Positions 32,390 through 42,684 of a stretch of DNA of 64,000 bases are shown here, in pieces. The notes under the pieces were generated by a model, which worked only from the letters and a program-made list of their open reading frames with translations, had not been told where the DNA came from and did not search any database. Source of the stretch: Fistulifera solaris (Eukaryota; Bacillariophyta; Bacillariophyceae; Naviculales; Stauroneidaceae); contig AP026134.1 in the NCBI GenBank assembly GCA_030295235.1, positions 186,001 to 250,000 of the forward strand, read 5' to 3'. The first letter of the stretch is position 1, and each line of letters starts with the position of its first letter. The position numbers and the translations under genes were made by a program.

Positions 32390-34279
32390 ATGACGGATAG
32401 ACTGCCCGGATGGCCCCTGTTTCTGTTGTTGTGCGTGTTTCGTATATTCAATGTATCTTGGATTGAAAGTTATTTCGATCCGGACGAATTCTGGCAAACC
32501 CTGGAACCAGCGTATTGTACCGTCTTTCAATCCCCGTGCGTTTGGACGTGGGAATGGACTCGTCGTCCTGTGAGCGAAATGAATCTGATCGAAAGTAGTC
32601 TGTGGGGTCCGGCGCGGAGTTTCGTGTCGGTGGTTCCGACCATTGTCTTTTATCGAATCCTGCAATTTCTGGGCGTGCACAGTCATTACTGGATTTCCCG
32701 TGGACCTCTGATTTGGAATGCAGTTCTCGTGGCGGCGCCGACAGATTGGGCGATTGCTTATACAGGGGTCTGGTTGTGGGGCAACTATTGGGCCTTGTTG
32801 GCGACTTTGATTTCGTGGTTTCAAGCGTATTCGTTAATACGGACCTTTGCGAACAGTCAAGAAACCATGCTACTCAGTGTGGCAGTGGCGTTGGTGTGTC
32901 CGGAATTGTTTGGCAAAACCGCCGGGGGATTTCAAAGGCGGTCTTCGTTGGCGTTTCTGTTGGGGGGTCTTTCGGTCGCCATTCGATTCACCTCATTGGC
33001 AGCCTTTGTTCCGCTCGGTGTCCTTTTGGCACTGCAACAAACATCCTTCCAGTCGAAAATTATCGTTTTGTTCATGCCCTGTGCTTTTTGGGGAGTCCTG
33101 GGTCTGCTGGTGGGCTTGGTAATCGATCGTTGTTTTTACGGTTTCTGGACCATTCCATTTTTGGGTAATTTTCATTTCAATGTCATTTTGGATCATGCTA
33201 GCTTGTATGGATCACACCCATGGCATTGGTATTTCACGATGGGTTTGCCGGTCGTTGCGGGACTTTTGTTGCCCATGATACTCTTCATGAAGACGGGTGT
33301 ACCGGCTGCTCGCCCCAGCGTGCCGTCTCCACGCAACACGACGAATACTGCTGAACCGGTGAATTCAGAAGGGGATCCGGTAGATACACTGAAAGAACTA
33401 GAAAAGCTACATAAACAACTGGAGCGTGAAAAGCAGGAAGTGGAAGAGCGTCTCCGTTCTCTGGAAGCTCATCGCATCATGGTACAGAATGCCGACTCGA
33501 GACAACGTATGGCCGTCCGAAGTTTATGGATTATTATGCTTTCCTATCTGGCTATTATGTCTCTGAATGACCACAAAGAATTTCGTTACATACACCCGGT
33601 CTTGCCTCTGGTGTGTTTGCTGTCCGCTCCCTACATTCAGCAACTGGTGGTCGATTTTGGGTCTCGCACGATTCGTCAGTCGGCTATTCTACTTTTGGTG
33701 ATTCCTAATCTGCTCGCAGTCCTTTATTTAGGCCGTTTTCACCAATCGGGTCCAATTCACGTCAACAAAGCTATCCTTGAGGCTGCGTTGAAAGTACCCA
33801 GTCAAGCACCTTTCTCGATTCATTATTTGACGGGAGCCTGTCACTCGACTCCACTCTATAGTTATCTGCACTCGCCGCAAGTGCAATTTGATACCTGGAC
33901 GTTGGACTGTTCACCTTCGTGTCGTGCGGACCCCTCCCAGATTTGTGAATATGAGCGATTCGATCGCGATCCCGAAGCCTTTGTCGACGAAGCCTACCAA
34001 TTAACGGCATGTCAAATGCGAGAGGATGAAACGTGCGAGAAGGTGGACAAGATTCCCGACTTTATCGTCACATTTACACGGTATGCCGAAGACTTGCACT
34101 TGTCATCGTTAGGACTTCATGCCATGGCACGATTCCCCCATCATTTGAAAGGTGTGCAATTGGGTGGTTGGAGGTTCGGCGATACGGAACCTAAATGGGC
34201 TCGCTATTTGCTCACGGATTGGTTGCATCTGTCGGTCGAAGAGATGGTAGTTTATGCTGGAGGAAAGTTTGCATCCTAG
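32390..34279 (+). CDS. PIGB: GPI mannosyltransferase III (PIG-B/GPI10)
   Basis: A 629-residue polytopic GT22-family enzyme of the endoplasmic reticulum that adds the third mannose to the GPI anchor precursor. The luminal acidic motif YFDPDEFWQTLEPAY (about residues 28-42) and VWTWEWTRR are family hallmarks. NDHKEFRYIHPVLPL is the conserved HKE motif of GT22 enzymes. The C-terminal GACHSTPLYSYLHSP and ICEYERFDRDPEAF resemble the PIG-B-specific tail (MPCHSTPYYSH, DEAD-type). About ten hydrophobic segments are visible. An unusual hydrophilic coiled-coil insertion (KELEKLHKQLEREKQEVEER, about residues 335-365) separates two membrane blocks. The gene is intact and intronless. Confidence 0.9.
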   Translation: MTDRLPGWPLFLLLCVFRIFNVSWIESYFDPDEFWQTLEPAYCTVFQSPCVWTWEWTRRPVSEMNLIESSLWGPARSFVSVVPTIVFYRILQFLGVHSHYWISRGPLIWNAVLVAAPTDWAIAYTGVWLWGNYWALLATLISWFQAYSLIRTFANSQETMLLSVAVALVCPELFGKTAGGFQRRSSLAFLLGGLSVAIRFTSLAAFVPLGVLLALQQTSFQSKIIVLFMPCAFWGVLGLLVGLVIDRCFYGFWTIPFLGNFHFNVILDHASLYGSHPWHWYFTMGLPVVAGLLLPMILFMKTGVPAARPSVPSPRNTTNTAEPVNSEGDPVDTLKELEKLHKQLEREKQEVEERLRSLEAHRIMVQNADSRQRMAVRSLWIIMLSYLAIMSLNDHKEFRYIHPVLPLVCLLSAPYIQQLVVDFGSRTIRQSAILLLVIPNLLAVLYLGRFHQSGPIHVNKAILEAALKVPSQAPFSIHYLTGACHSTPLYSYLHSPQVQFDTWTLDCSPSCRADPSQICEYERFDRDPEAFVDEAYQLTACQMREDETCEKVDKIPDFIVTFTRYAEDLHLSSLGLHAMARFPHHLKGVQLGGWRFGDTEPKWARYLLTDWLHLSVEEMVVYAGGKFAS

Positions 34280-34477
34280 TTTTGCGCTGACGGTGGCGTC
34301 ATTCATTCTACACTGATAGATAGCTACATATAGATAGGTTTGTCAATGCAAGTATTTGTTCGTTGGCCCTTTCCAGCTTGACTAGCAAACAGACAGAATA
34401 AACAGTCTTTTGACAAAACACATGTCGCTCCTCCGATAAGTTCAGGACATACTATTTTTTTAGTGAATGAAAAAAGT

Positions 34478-35070
34478 TTATTCGCGACTCGATTGGTTCA
34501 CCGCAACTCCATTCAAACTTCCAAAGCCCAGACTTTCCAACATATCTCGGGTATCCGGATCAATCTGGATGGTCTCCGCCTCCAAGGCCGACACTTCGGG
34601 CACGAAATCCAATCGTCGCTCCCGCTCTTCTTCTTGCAATTTGAGAGAAATACCACGAACCGGTCCCTTGGCAATTCGGCGCATCAAATGCGTGGTGTAA
34701 CCAGCAATCTTGTTGCGCATGCGCTTGGAAGGCAAGATGGCCACATCATCGACAACGCGCTTGTTGGAGTGAAAGTCGAGCGTCAAACGCGTGTAATACT
34801 TTTCGACAATCGTACGAGCCGATCGCTTGACAGTTTTAGTACGAACACCCTGTGTGAAGAAAAGAAGGAATCATTAGAAGACAGAGTTAAAAGTAGAAGC
34901 AATGCTTTTTCTCGTGTAAAATAAAATTACAGCCAGTGCAACTGTAAGAACCAACTCCATTAGACAAAAGGAGTGTCCTTCCTTTCTATTTGATACGCTC
35001 CTTCAAACGCACTATGCTGCTACGAAATAATCCTCCCTGTTTTCTTTTCATTCCGCATCTTACATACCAT
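34478..35070 (-). CDS. RPS17: 40S ribosomal protein eS17, with a start-codon-only first exon
   Basis: Exon 2 (34478-34849) encodes [21 protein letters not shown]..., then [59 protein letters not shown] and [17 protein letters not shown], matching eS17 throughout. The exon is preceded by a CACAG acceptor and lacks a Met. The first upstream candidate is ATG at 35068-35070 followed at once by GTATGTAAG, a strong donor. Splicing ATG directly to GGT gives [10 protein letters not shown], as in other eS17 proteins (MGRVRTKTVK). The product is 124 residues, a component of the small subunit head. The intron is 218 nt (34850-35067). Confidence 0.92.
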
Positions 35071-35524
35071 TGTTGTTGATTTATTATTCGGCTTTACAAC
35101 GAATTTCTCGTACACTTTTAGCCTTGCAACAACGTTGCCCGCAAGTGAGCGCTGCGGCGTTTTTAGTAAATCGGTAAACTTCATACACGAGGAGTCACGA
35201 ATGAGATGACCGGACAGACGACTTCCCGGCGCGATTTTTTTAGATTGACTCCTCCTCCTCAACACTATCAAATCATGTGCAGATCACTCGGTACTGGAAG
35301 TACATTCTTTACGAGAAGCCATATTCATACGGTACTGATGCAAAACCTGAACTTTGTTCGAACATCATCCTCGTTGTTCCTTCCTACATTTTCGTTACTA
35401 CTATTATCACTTCATTTCATTCATTCACAACCTTTCACGTCTGGAGGACTATTATTTATTCAATACAAGATCCGCAAGACGCATTTTTTTCTCATATCTA
35501 GAGAAGAAACCGCACGAATCATCA
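35071..35524. other. Divergent promoter region of eS17 and Vms1-like genes
   Basis: About 450 bp between the eS17 ATG (minus) and the Vms1-like start (plus). An open frame continues upstream of 35525 to 35354, but it is low-complexity leader-like sequence. Confidence 0.45.
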
Positions 35525-37204
35525 ATGACGCTGGCACTGCATACCGAGGAGTGTCAACTGCTGTTGCAGCAAGCATTGGAGGTTGCCGCATTAGGAGATT
35601 CGACCGTTCCGAAACATCCGAAAAGTCGTTATGCCGATTCCTCTTCGGACGACGAAGACATAGAAGATTCTTCTTCCTCGTCTGAGGAGGACTTGGGTGA
35701 TACGAAAGAAGCCGACACACCAGAAACGGAGCCGCCAAATCTAGTTGTTGAACATGTTCCGCAAAGACCCCAACGAGAAAAGAAAAAGAAGAAACACACC
35801 AATCTCGAAATGAGTCAGCGACAGCGCGAGCAAATTATTCAAAAGCATTTTGAGTCTCTTACTTGTGAATATTTCCCACTTTTCAACGACAAGCAACTGA
35901 AAATACCTTCGATTCTATTTCCCAAAGACGAGACAACAGTGTCATGGATTCACCACTTATCCCTTCAGTTGCAGGAGCAACCGGTCGTGGTTCTCGCGTT
36001 GCGTTCCGGCCGTTTTGCCGGTGCGGTTTTTTTAGAGGAAAAATGTGTCGTGCATACCACCAGTCAACGATACACCGTCCGCAAGGGACAGGGCAAGGCC
36101 CAGTCCTCACAAGACAATGCGGGAGCGGCACCGAAATCCATGGGAGCCCAATTACGGCGGCATGGAGAAATGCAATTGCAACAAGATATTGTGCAAACCT
36201 TTAAAAAATGGAAACATTATTTAGAGACGGCTGCTTTGATCTTGATTTCGTCTCCCAAAACCATGAAGCGACAACTGTTTGTCGAAGCGCTGCAATCGGA
36301 AGATCGACGTATCCGGAGGGTGCCATTGGATATGGGACGGCCCAGTTTTGAAGCAGTGTCGCTGATATACGCTATTTTGACACGAATCAAAGTAGAAGAC
36401 GCTCCATTGCCTTTGAGCAACCATTTGTCCGAGAAACCACTTGTGGATCACCCTGAGGAATGTGCGCCCGACAATATCGATGAAACAATAAGTATTTCAC
36501 CGCAAGTTGAAATAATTACGTTGACCCGATTGCATGAAGCGGCTCGGGATGGCAATGTCGAATTGTTGGAAGAGCTGCTGGAGGCGGAGTCCAGTGACGT
36601 GAATTCTGTGGCGGGAGAAGATCTCATGACTCCACTGCATTACGCGGCTCAATCAGACGCCCTAACGGCGTCCGCTTGCGTCGCGCTATTACTCGAAAAA
36701 GGCCGAGCGAATCCGTGTCAGTTGGATCGGCGAAATCGAGTTCCGTATTATTTGTCTTCTCACGATAAAGTACGAGATGCCTTTCGAATGTGTCGCGCAG
36801 CGTTGGGCGAAGAGTATTGCTCGTGGGATGCGGGGGCCAAAGTCGGCCCTCCCTTGACGGAAGACGACCTCCGTACCCGAAAAGAAAGGGAAGCCGAAAA
36901 GCGAAGGCGGAAAAAATCGAGGCAAAAAGAAAAAGCAAGCCAAAGAAAAGGCCCATGTGGCACAAGCGGAACAAGCTCGGCAGGAGGAGGAAGCAAGGCA
37001 AAAGAAGAGGAAGAAGCTAAACGCGTACGAGATGGATTGGCTCCGAAGAAAGGAGGTGCCAACGCATGTGATTTTGCCAAACCGTATGCCGAAAGAAAAA
37101 GTCAAATGTTTCAGCGCCTCACTTATTCATACTGTAGTACGGATTGTGTAAACAAGCATAAGCGCGAGCTCATGGCATCCGCTGCACTAGCGCGTTTCGG
37201 CTGA
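35525..37204 (+). CDS. ANKZF1: Vms1/ANKZF1-like peptidyl-tRNA hydrolase or release factor
   Basis: Vms1/ANKZF1 releases nascent chains from stalled 60S ribosomes. After an acidic, Lys-rich N-terminal region, a VLRF1 domain runs from about residue 135: VVVLALRSGRFAGAVF, then HTTSQRYTVRKGQGKAQSSQ with the catalytic-loop Gln, then SMGAQLRRHGEMQLQQDI and a FKKW segment. Ankyrin repeats follow (TRLHEAARDGNVELLEELL, TPLHYAAQSDA), then a long Lys/Glu/Arg coiled region and a Cys/His end FQRLTYSYCSTDCVNKHKR, as in family members. In the coiled region (about 36890-37020) the better helix reading moves through other frames (QAKEKAHVAQAEQARQEEEA) before returning, suggesting compensating one-base errors. 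No N-terminal C2H2 finger is visible. Confidence 0.85.
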   Translation: MTLALHTEECQLLLQQALEVAALGDSTVPKHPKSRYADSSSDDEDIEDSSSSSEEDLGDTKEADTPETEPPNLVVEHVPQRPQREKKKKKHTNLEMSQRQREQIIQKHFESLTCEYFPLFNDKQLKIPSILFPKDETTVSWIHHLSLQLQEQPVVVLALRSGRFAGAVFLEEKCVVHTTSQRYTVRKGQGKAQSSQDNAGAAPKSMGAQLRRHGEMQLQQDIVQTFKKWKHYLETAALILISSPKTMKRQLFVEALQSEDRRIRRVPLDMGRPSFEAVSLIYAILTRIKVEDAPLPLSNHLSEKPLVDHPEECAPDNIDETISISPQVEIITLTRLHEAARDGNVELLEELLEAESSDVNSVAGEDLMTPLHYAAQSDALTASACVALLLEKGRANPCQLDRRNRVPYYLSSHDKVRDAFRMCRAALGEEYCSWDAGAKVGPPLTEDDLRTRKEREAEKRRRKKSRQKEKASQRKGPCGTSGTSSAGGGSKAKEEEEAKRVRDGLAPKKGGANACDFAKPYAERKSQMFQRLTYSYCSTDCVNKHKRELMASAALARFG

Positions 37205-37329
37205 TTCGATAAAAAATATAAAACTTTGGTTTGAACTAGATTGGACCACTCATATTTACAAGAAAAATTTCGTTTATGCTTTTTTATGATCAAGAGTAAA
37301 ATGCTGTCCCTTTATGTACAACTGCAACA

Positions 37330-38513
37330 TCATCCTATTACCTCGAAACTTCCATGATGCGATGAACTTGGCTGGTCGATGTAATTAGATGGAATACCAA
37401 CCATTTCGCATGATAAATTCCAAAGTTGAGTCCTCTGTTCTGGCTCGGCGACATCATCGCTGATCGGTACGGGGCAAAACTCATCACCGTACGCAGCCTT
37501 GGATGCAGCGAATGACTCGGCGTCTCTCCAGTACAAGCCACCATCACGACCAGCTTCGTCGGAAATTGCCATAAAAACTAAGGCCCCAGCACCCCAAAAG
37601 ACTGTCTTTTGTCTTCGAAGAGCATCCGCATTATGAACAGCTATTAACTGTTCAACACCGTCTGGTTGGTGCCGGAACAAGCCAGACATGAGCATCAGAC
37701 CCGGTGAAAAACACGTCGCAATTACTCCCGAACTTCTTAGTTTTTCATTCAACTCGCGGCAGATAGCAACATTACAAAGTTTCGACAAAGAATACACCTT
37801 TTTATAATGATAATCCGATCCATCCATCATGTCGAAGCCTTTGATGATTGCTCCAGTCGTTGGGTCCGCCATACCTGTCATATCCAGCTTGCAGCTCGTA
37901 TGAAGACCACTCGTTGAAAAGATTATGCGACCACCAGGATTCATCAAGTCATGTGTTAAGTTAGTTATCAGGAATGGCGCAAGGTGGTTCGTTTGAAATG
38001 TCACTTCCAATCCATCTTTCGTGAATTGAGGCAGTGATTCTGGAGCCTGCAGAACGGCCGCGTTCAAGCAGAGTACGTCAATGCCATTGAATGCCCATTT
38101 ACTCGGGTGATATGTTTCGTCAAGTTGCCGTCTTAATTCTGCGTTGAACTGTCTGATACTTTCAAAGGAACAGTGATCGCAAGCAAGAGGTATCCAGTTG
38201 CAACGATATTGACTCGCATCCGCGAAAACGGAAGCCACGGATTCTTTGGCGGCCTTGGCCTTTTCTAGCGTCCGACAAACAAGTACAATTCGATGAATTG
38301 GGTTGATAATAGCAAGTAACTTTGCCGCTTCCAATCCGATTCCACTGCAAAGGCAGCATAGTATTAGATTCCGAAAGAAAAGTTATGATATTCTCGCAAG
38401 AAAGAACGCACATACCTACTGGCGCCTGTGATTACTATGGTCAGGCCGGGGTTGGTTGAACGCCTCTCTCGTAATCTGCATGCTAGCGCCTGTAGTTCTT
38501 GCATGGTTGCCAT
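37330..38513 (-). CDS. Short-chain dehydrogenase/reductase, two exons
   Basis: Exons 38416-38513 and 37330-38344 (71-nt intron, GTATGTG...TGCAG) join to 370 residues. The splice falls inside the cofactor motif and restores VITGASSGIGLEAAKLL, the TGxxxGIG dinucleotide-binding signature. NAAVLQAPE is the NNAG equivalent; the catalytic pair is YSLSK (YxxxK), with a Ser in IIFSTSGLHTS. QFTKDGLEVTFQTNHLAPFLITNL is typical of the retinol dehydrogenase/WWOX/protochlorophyllide-reductase-like branch. The substrate is unknown. No clear targeting peptide is seen. The gene converges with the Vms1-like gene, leaving about 125 bp between stops. Confidence 0.85.
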
Positions 38514-39207
38514 GAATTGTGATTAGAAAATGCCGATGATGTACCATTGTAATGTCCCTCGGCGAAGTGCTGACTCTGTCGGCATTTCGTGGCTGACTCC
38601 ATGCAAGAGAAAAAAGCGGCTGGTTTTTGCCTGCGTCACATTTTGTCCGCTCTGCAAGCTGTTTTTCAGCAAAATGTTGCCCACATCACTCAACTGCTTA
38701 CGACTACTGCAATACCACGTCCGGTTTTCTTGCTGTGACTGTGCTGTTTATTGTGTCGTTTTTCGGGGAGCCTGACTCAGGTACCGGATACATATTTCTG
38801 CAAAGGACAGTACTCTTTGTGAGTACACAATAATTTGCTTGTGTGTTGTGTGGTACTCCGACAGAATATTTCTGGGTCTTTCACCTGACGCACTACAGAC
38901 CCGTCTGACCGAGCACCTACCGTACCTAACCTCGCTGACGATCTAGGTCATGGTGAGTCACGATTGAGAGAATGATTCAGCCCACGGGACAACTGGCGAT
39001 TACGATGATTCAGTTACAGTTACGGTCTTCTGACGCAAAAACAATCGAAAATGGATTGGAATAGTACGGACTCAGCCATGCCGCAGATTCTTTAAGCGCT
39101 AGCGCAGTTCGGAGGATTCAATCAACCTGTCGTCGTGGCAACGTCAACTGAAAGCATTGCAATCGTTAAGGATAACAATTAAAGCCTCACAACTCCAAAA
39201 TCTGAGT
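38514..39207. other. Intergenic spacer
   Basis: Upstream of the SDR gene and 3' of the FAM86-like gene. Short open frames are present, but none with coding features I can support. Confidence 0.45.
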
Positions 39208-40223
39208 TTATCGTTTCCCTACATTCAATGCGTACATACACACATCTTTTCGCGGTTGTACAAAATTCATCGGAAACACAATCGGCAATTTGGCACAATA
39301 ATCCCCATCCGCGACTACTTTGCACTCTATCCCTTTTCCTTTCAATTCGTCTTGTAGTACAGCGAATGTTTCTTGTCTCCTCATCGTTGATGCCAAAAGA
39401 ATTGTTTTCGAATCATCTTTGACATCTGAAAAGAATCGTTGAAATGTTTTCACGAGAGAAGGAATGGCCCACACATCGTAAACGACATCGGCCGCTATCA
39501 ACAAATTCGCTTGTGCTATCCTTTCGCAGCTTTCTTGCAACCGCGGGTCGGCCTTTTCTTGATAATTACCAAAGGCTTCCCATTCCAAATAGCCACACGA
39601 GATACAGTCTAGTTGGTTCCGTTCGATATTGTGCTGCAGATTCTGCAAACACATTTCGGTAAAATCGGTACAATAGACCTGTGTCGCGGGACCCGCCGCC
39701 ACGACCAGACTGGTCAAACCGACACCGGCGCCCAATTCGACGACCTTCCGTTGGGCCACCCATTCGGGATGTTGGAGCAAAATTCAGCCAACGCCGCACC
39801 CGCTTCCCAAATCCGCAGTGCTACATCATTGTGGTAAGGATAGATCCGGACGGTGAGTTGTTTTTGTTGAGTAGGAATGAAAAATTTCAAATAACAGGAT
39901 TGATGTGGATCGGGTATTTCGTGATGGCGTTGTTGGAGTACTTGTAACAGCAGATTCCAGAGTGCTTCGGATTGCACATTGTGTTCACCCAGTTGACGGA
40001 TATAGTTCCGTACAAGGGAACACAAAAATCGCCTCGATGGACCGGCTTTCCAATACTGCTGTATTGTATTGGCGAACGATGTTTGTTCCTCTTCCGATGC
40101 ATCTTTCGTTCGATCCAAAATGTCGTTCTCCGAAGCCATGCAAGCAATTAACTGAGAAACGGTGAATGGGCATTCGTGTTGCGAGCATTCCGTCGTGTCT
40201 GAAGTCGTAAACTGGAGAGTCAT
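39208..40223 (-). CDS. FAM86/METTL-type (Methyltransf_16) protein lysine methyltransferase (one frame break)
   Basis: A 338-residue protein after adding one base to the A4 run at 39779-39782, which joins ALRIWEAGAALAEF to LLQHPEWVAQRKVVELGAG. The N-terminal third resembles the FAM86 helical region. The catalytic part has motif I VVELGAGVGLTSLVV, YCTDFTEMCLQNLQHNIERN (post-I), YLEWEAF and ANLLIAADVVYDVWAIPSLV. FAM86A (EEF2KMT) methylates elongation factor 2; Methyltransf_16 members methylate lysines on various proteins, so the exact substrate is inference. The start at 40223 (MTLQFTTSD) is chosen over one at 40460 because the longer version adds a low-complexity leader. Confidence 0.75.
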
Positions 40224-40766
40224 GGAAATGACGAATAATAGTAAAAGGAAATGAAGAAAAGGAAAGGAAGGATCGTGGAATAAAGTGTTTCGTATGTTTG
40301 CATTTTTGCACTTATGTGTGTTTTTCGTTTCCGGTGTTTCGTTTGGTTTTTGAGCGTACTTTGTAGTTGGAGGCGACGGACAGGGTGTGGATTTCGGACG
40401 ACCCTCTACTTCTTTGTATCTATAAGCGGATTCACGAATTCGCAGTCTTGTTTGAATCATTCTGTCTGTCGTCTGTCTTTACACCTTCACCGCAAATTCC
40501 CTATGTCTCAATAATAATAAACCTCCAAACTCCAAACTCCAAACGACGACATCAAGATGCGTCAGTGATGCTGGTTGATTTTCTGTTGATAGTTGATACT
40601 GAAGTAATAAGATCTGTCTATCCAAAATTACCAGCCTCAACATCCCGCTCTTGGTTGTACCTCACTGTTGTTGAAAGGGGGTGGTCGATATAGATAGCGC
40701 GAAAAACTTATTTTGCAGCAGCGCGTCTAAAATACTTCGTTTCTTCTTCTTGTTGAACGTTTCGCA
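40224..40766. other. Divergent intergenic region
   Basis: Between the FAM86-like gene (minus) and GlyRS (plus). A short tandem CTCCAAA repeat occurs near 40522-40543. No gene is seen. Confidence 0.45.
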
Positions 40767-42568
40767 ATGTATCTCTACTACCCGAGGAGTGCCGTCATGC
40801 TCCTCTGTTTCTTCACGCGATCTTCCTTCGGATTTGTCGCTCGTTCTGGAACGAAAGGATGGCGTTCGTTGGCTTCCGCGACGACAGAGACAGCCCCCAC
40901 CGTTAAAGAGTTGCCCGTCAATTACAGTATGGAAGAAATTGTGTCACTCTGCAAGCGCCGCGGTATCATCTTTCCTTCTTCGGAAATTTACAATGGTTAT
41001 GCCGGATTTTATGACTACGGTCCGTTGGGATGTGAACTCAAAAGAATGTCAAAGATGCTTGGTGGAGATTCTTTGTGACCAGTCGGGAAGATGTCGTGGG
41101 GTTGGACAGCAGTATCATTCATAATCCGGCCACTTGGAAGTCCAGCGGTAAGTTCGATGGTCCGTTGATCGTCTCAGAAAAGGAAAATGGCGCTAATGTT
41201 TTACCGCTCAGGTCATGTGGATGGGTTTTCGGATCCCATGGTAGATTGCAAAGAAACGAAATTACGATTCCGCGCCGACCAATTGTTCTTTTCGCCCGTC
41301 ATCAATGAACAAAATGAGATTTTAGGCTATGCTTGTGTTCAAGAGAATACAGACGAACAAATGGTCAAAGATGCCAAAAAGCAAGTCAAGGACTTGCTCA
41401 AAACATTGGATAAGGCCGGTGAAGCCATTCAGGCTTTTTCGTTCAAAGAAGTCAACGAAGCAACCGAAGAGGAAATGAAGCAAATTCCTTCCCCGGCTTC
41501 GGGAAAGCCAACACTTACCATGCCACGTGCGTTCAATTTGATGTTCCAAACGCAAGTGGGAGCCTTGTCGGATGAGTCGTCAACGGCGTATTTACGCCCG
41601 GAGACGGCGCAGGGAATTTTTCTCAATTTCAAAAATGTCCTGACCACCAGCCGACAAAAGATACCCTTTGGTATTGCGCAAATTGGAAAAGCCTTTCGAA
41701 ATGAAATTACGCCGCGTAACTTTATTTTCCGAAGCCGTGAATTTGAACAGATGGAAGTCGAATACTTTATTCCACCGGGCGATGATGTGTGGCCGGAGTT
41801 TCATCAAAAGTGGATGGACGATTCGCGGGAATTCCTGCTGTCAATTGGTCTACGGGAAGACTTAATGGGGTGGGATGTTCACAAAGGCGACAAGCTAGCT
41901 CATTATGCTCAGGCTTGTACCGATATTACATTTAAGTTTCCGTTCGGTGAGCAGGAACTTATGGGTATTGCGGCGCGTGGTAACTACGATTTGACCCAGC
42001 ATACCGAAGGTTCCGGAAAAAGTAAGTTCATGTTTGAGTGAAGTTTCGCTATTATGGATTTTTGAGAAAACGCTAATACATTCCGGTACGGTCCAAAGGT
42101 CTTGACTACTTCGACGAGCAGACTAAGGAAAAATACATTCCGCACTGTATTGAACCATCTCTTGGTGTGGATCGTTTGATGCTAGCCTTGATCTGCTCAG
42201 CATACGCAGAAGATGAAGTTGGTGGCGAGAAACGCAGTTTACTCAAATTCGATCCGAAGGTGGCACCCATCAAAGTTGCCGTTCTGCCGCTCGTAAAGAA
42301 CAAAGAAGCCTTAGTCTCGGTGGCCCGCGAACTTTTTGATAAGCTTCGTGTTCGATGGAACTGCCAGTGGGATGCCACTGGTGCTATTGGACGAAGATAC
42401 CGTCGTGCGGACGAAGTAGGCACTCCTTTCTGCATTACAGTTGATTTTGATACAATTGAGAAAGATAACTCTGTAACGATCCGCGACCGTGACACAACGG
42501 AGCAGGTTCGAATTCCAATGGACGAGGTGGTATCGTATCTAAGTAAGCAAATTGATGGGTACGCGTAA
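40767..42568 (+). CDS. GARS: Glycyl-tRNA synthetase, three exons (one frame break)
   Basis: Class II alpha2-type GlyRS, which charges tRNA-Gly. Exons 40767-41147, 41212-42021 and 42099-42568 join in frame once one base is added to the A4 run at 41040-41043, giving 553 residues. Motifs are [13 protein letters not shown] (motif 1 region), [30 protein letters not shown] (first splice junction), [52 protein letters not shown] (motif 2; cited in parts as [10 protein letters not shown] and [11 protein letters not shown]), and [14 protein letters not shown] (motif 3), then an anticodon-binding domain with VAVLPLVKN. The N-terminus (Met 40767 or 40797) is Arg/Ser-rich and non-acidic, suggesting organelle import. 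Introns are 64 and 77 nt. Confidence 0.92.
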
Positions 42569-42684
42569 GAACTATGTCAAACAACGCATTTTTAAATAGG
42601 CACTGGCCTTTCACTACAAAGGAACACGGTGTTTTTTAGTTATGTAATCACGAAATGCTATTGAACATGGAGTATTGTGTATAA

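Noticed and set aside
38530-38833. Cys-rich short open frames upstream of the SDR gene
   Set aside because: No start context, motif or neighbouring exon supports them; they are probably chance frames.
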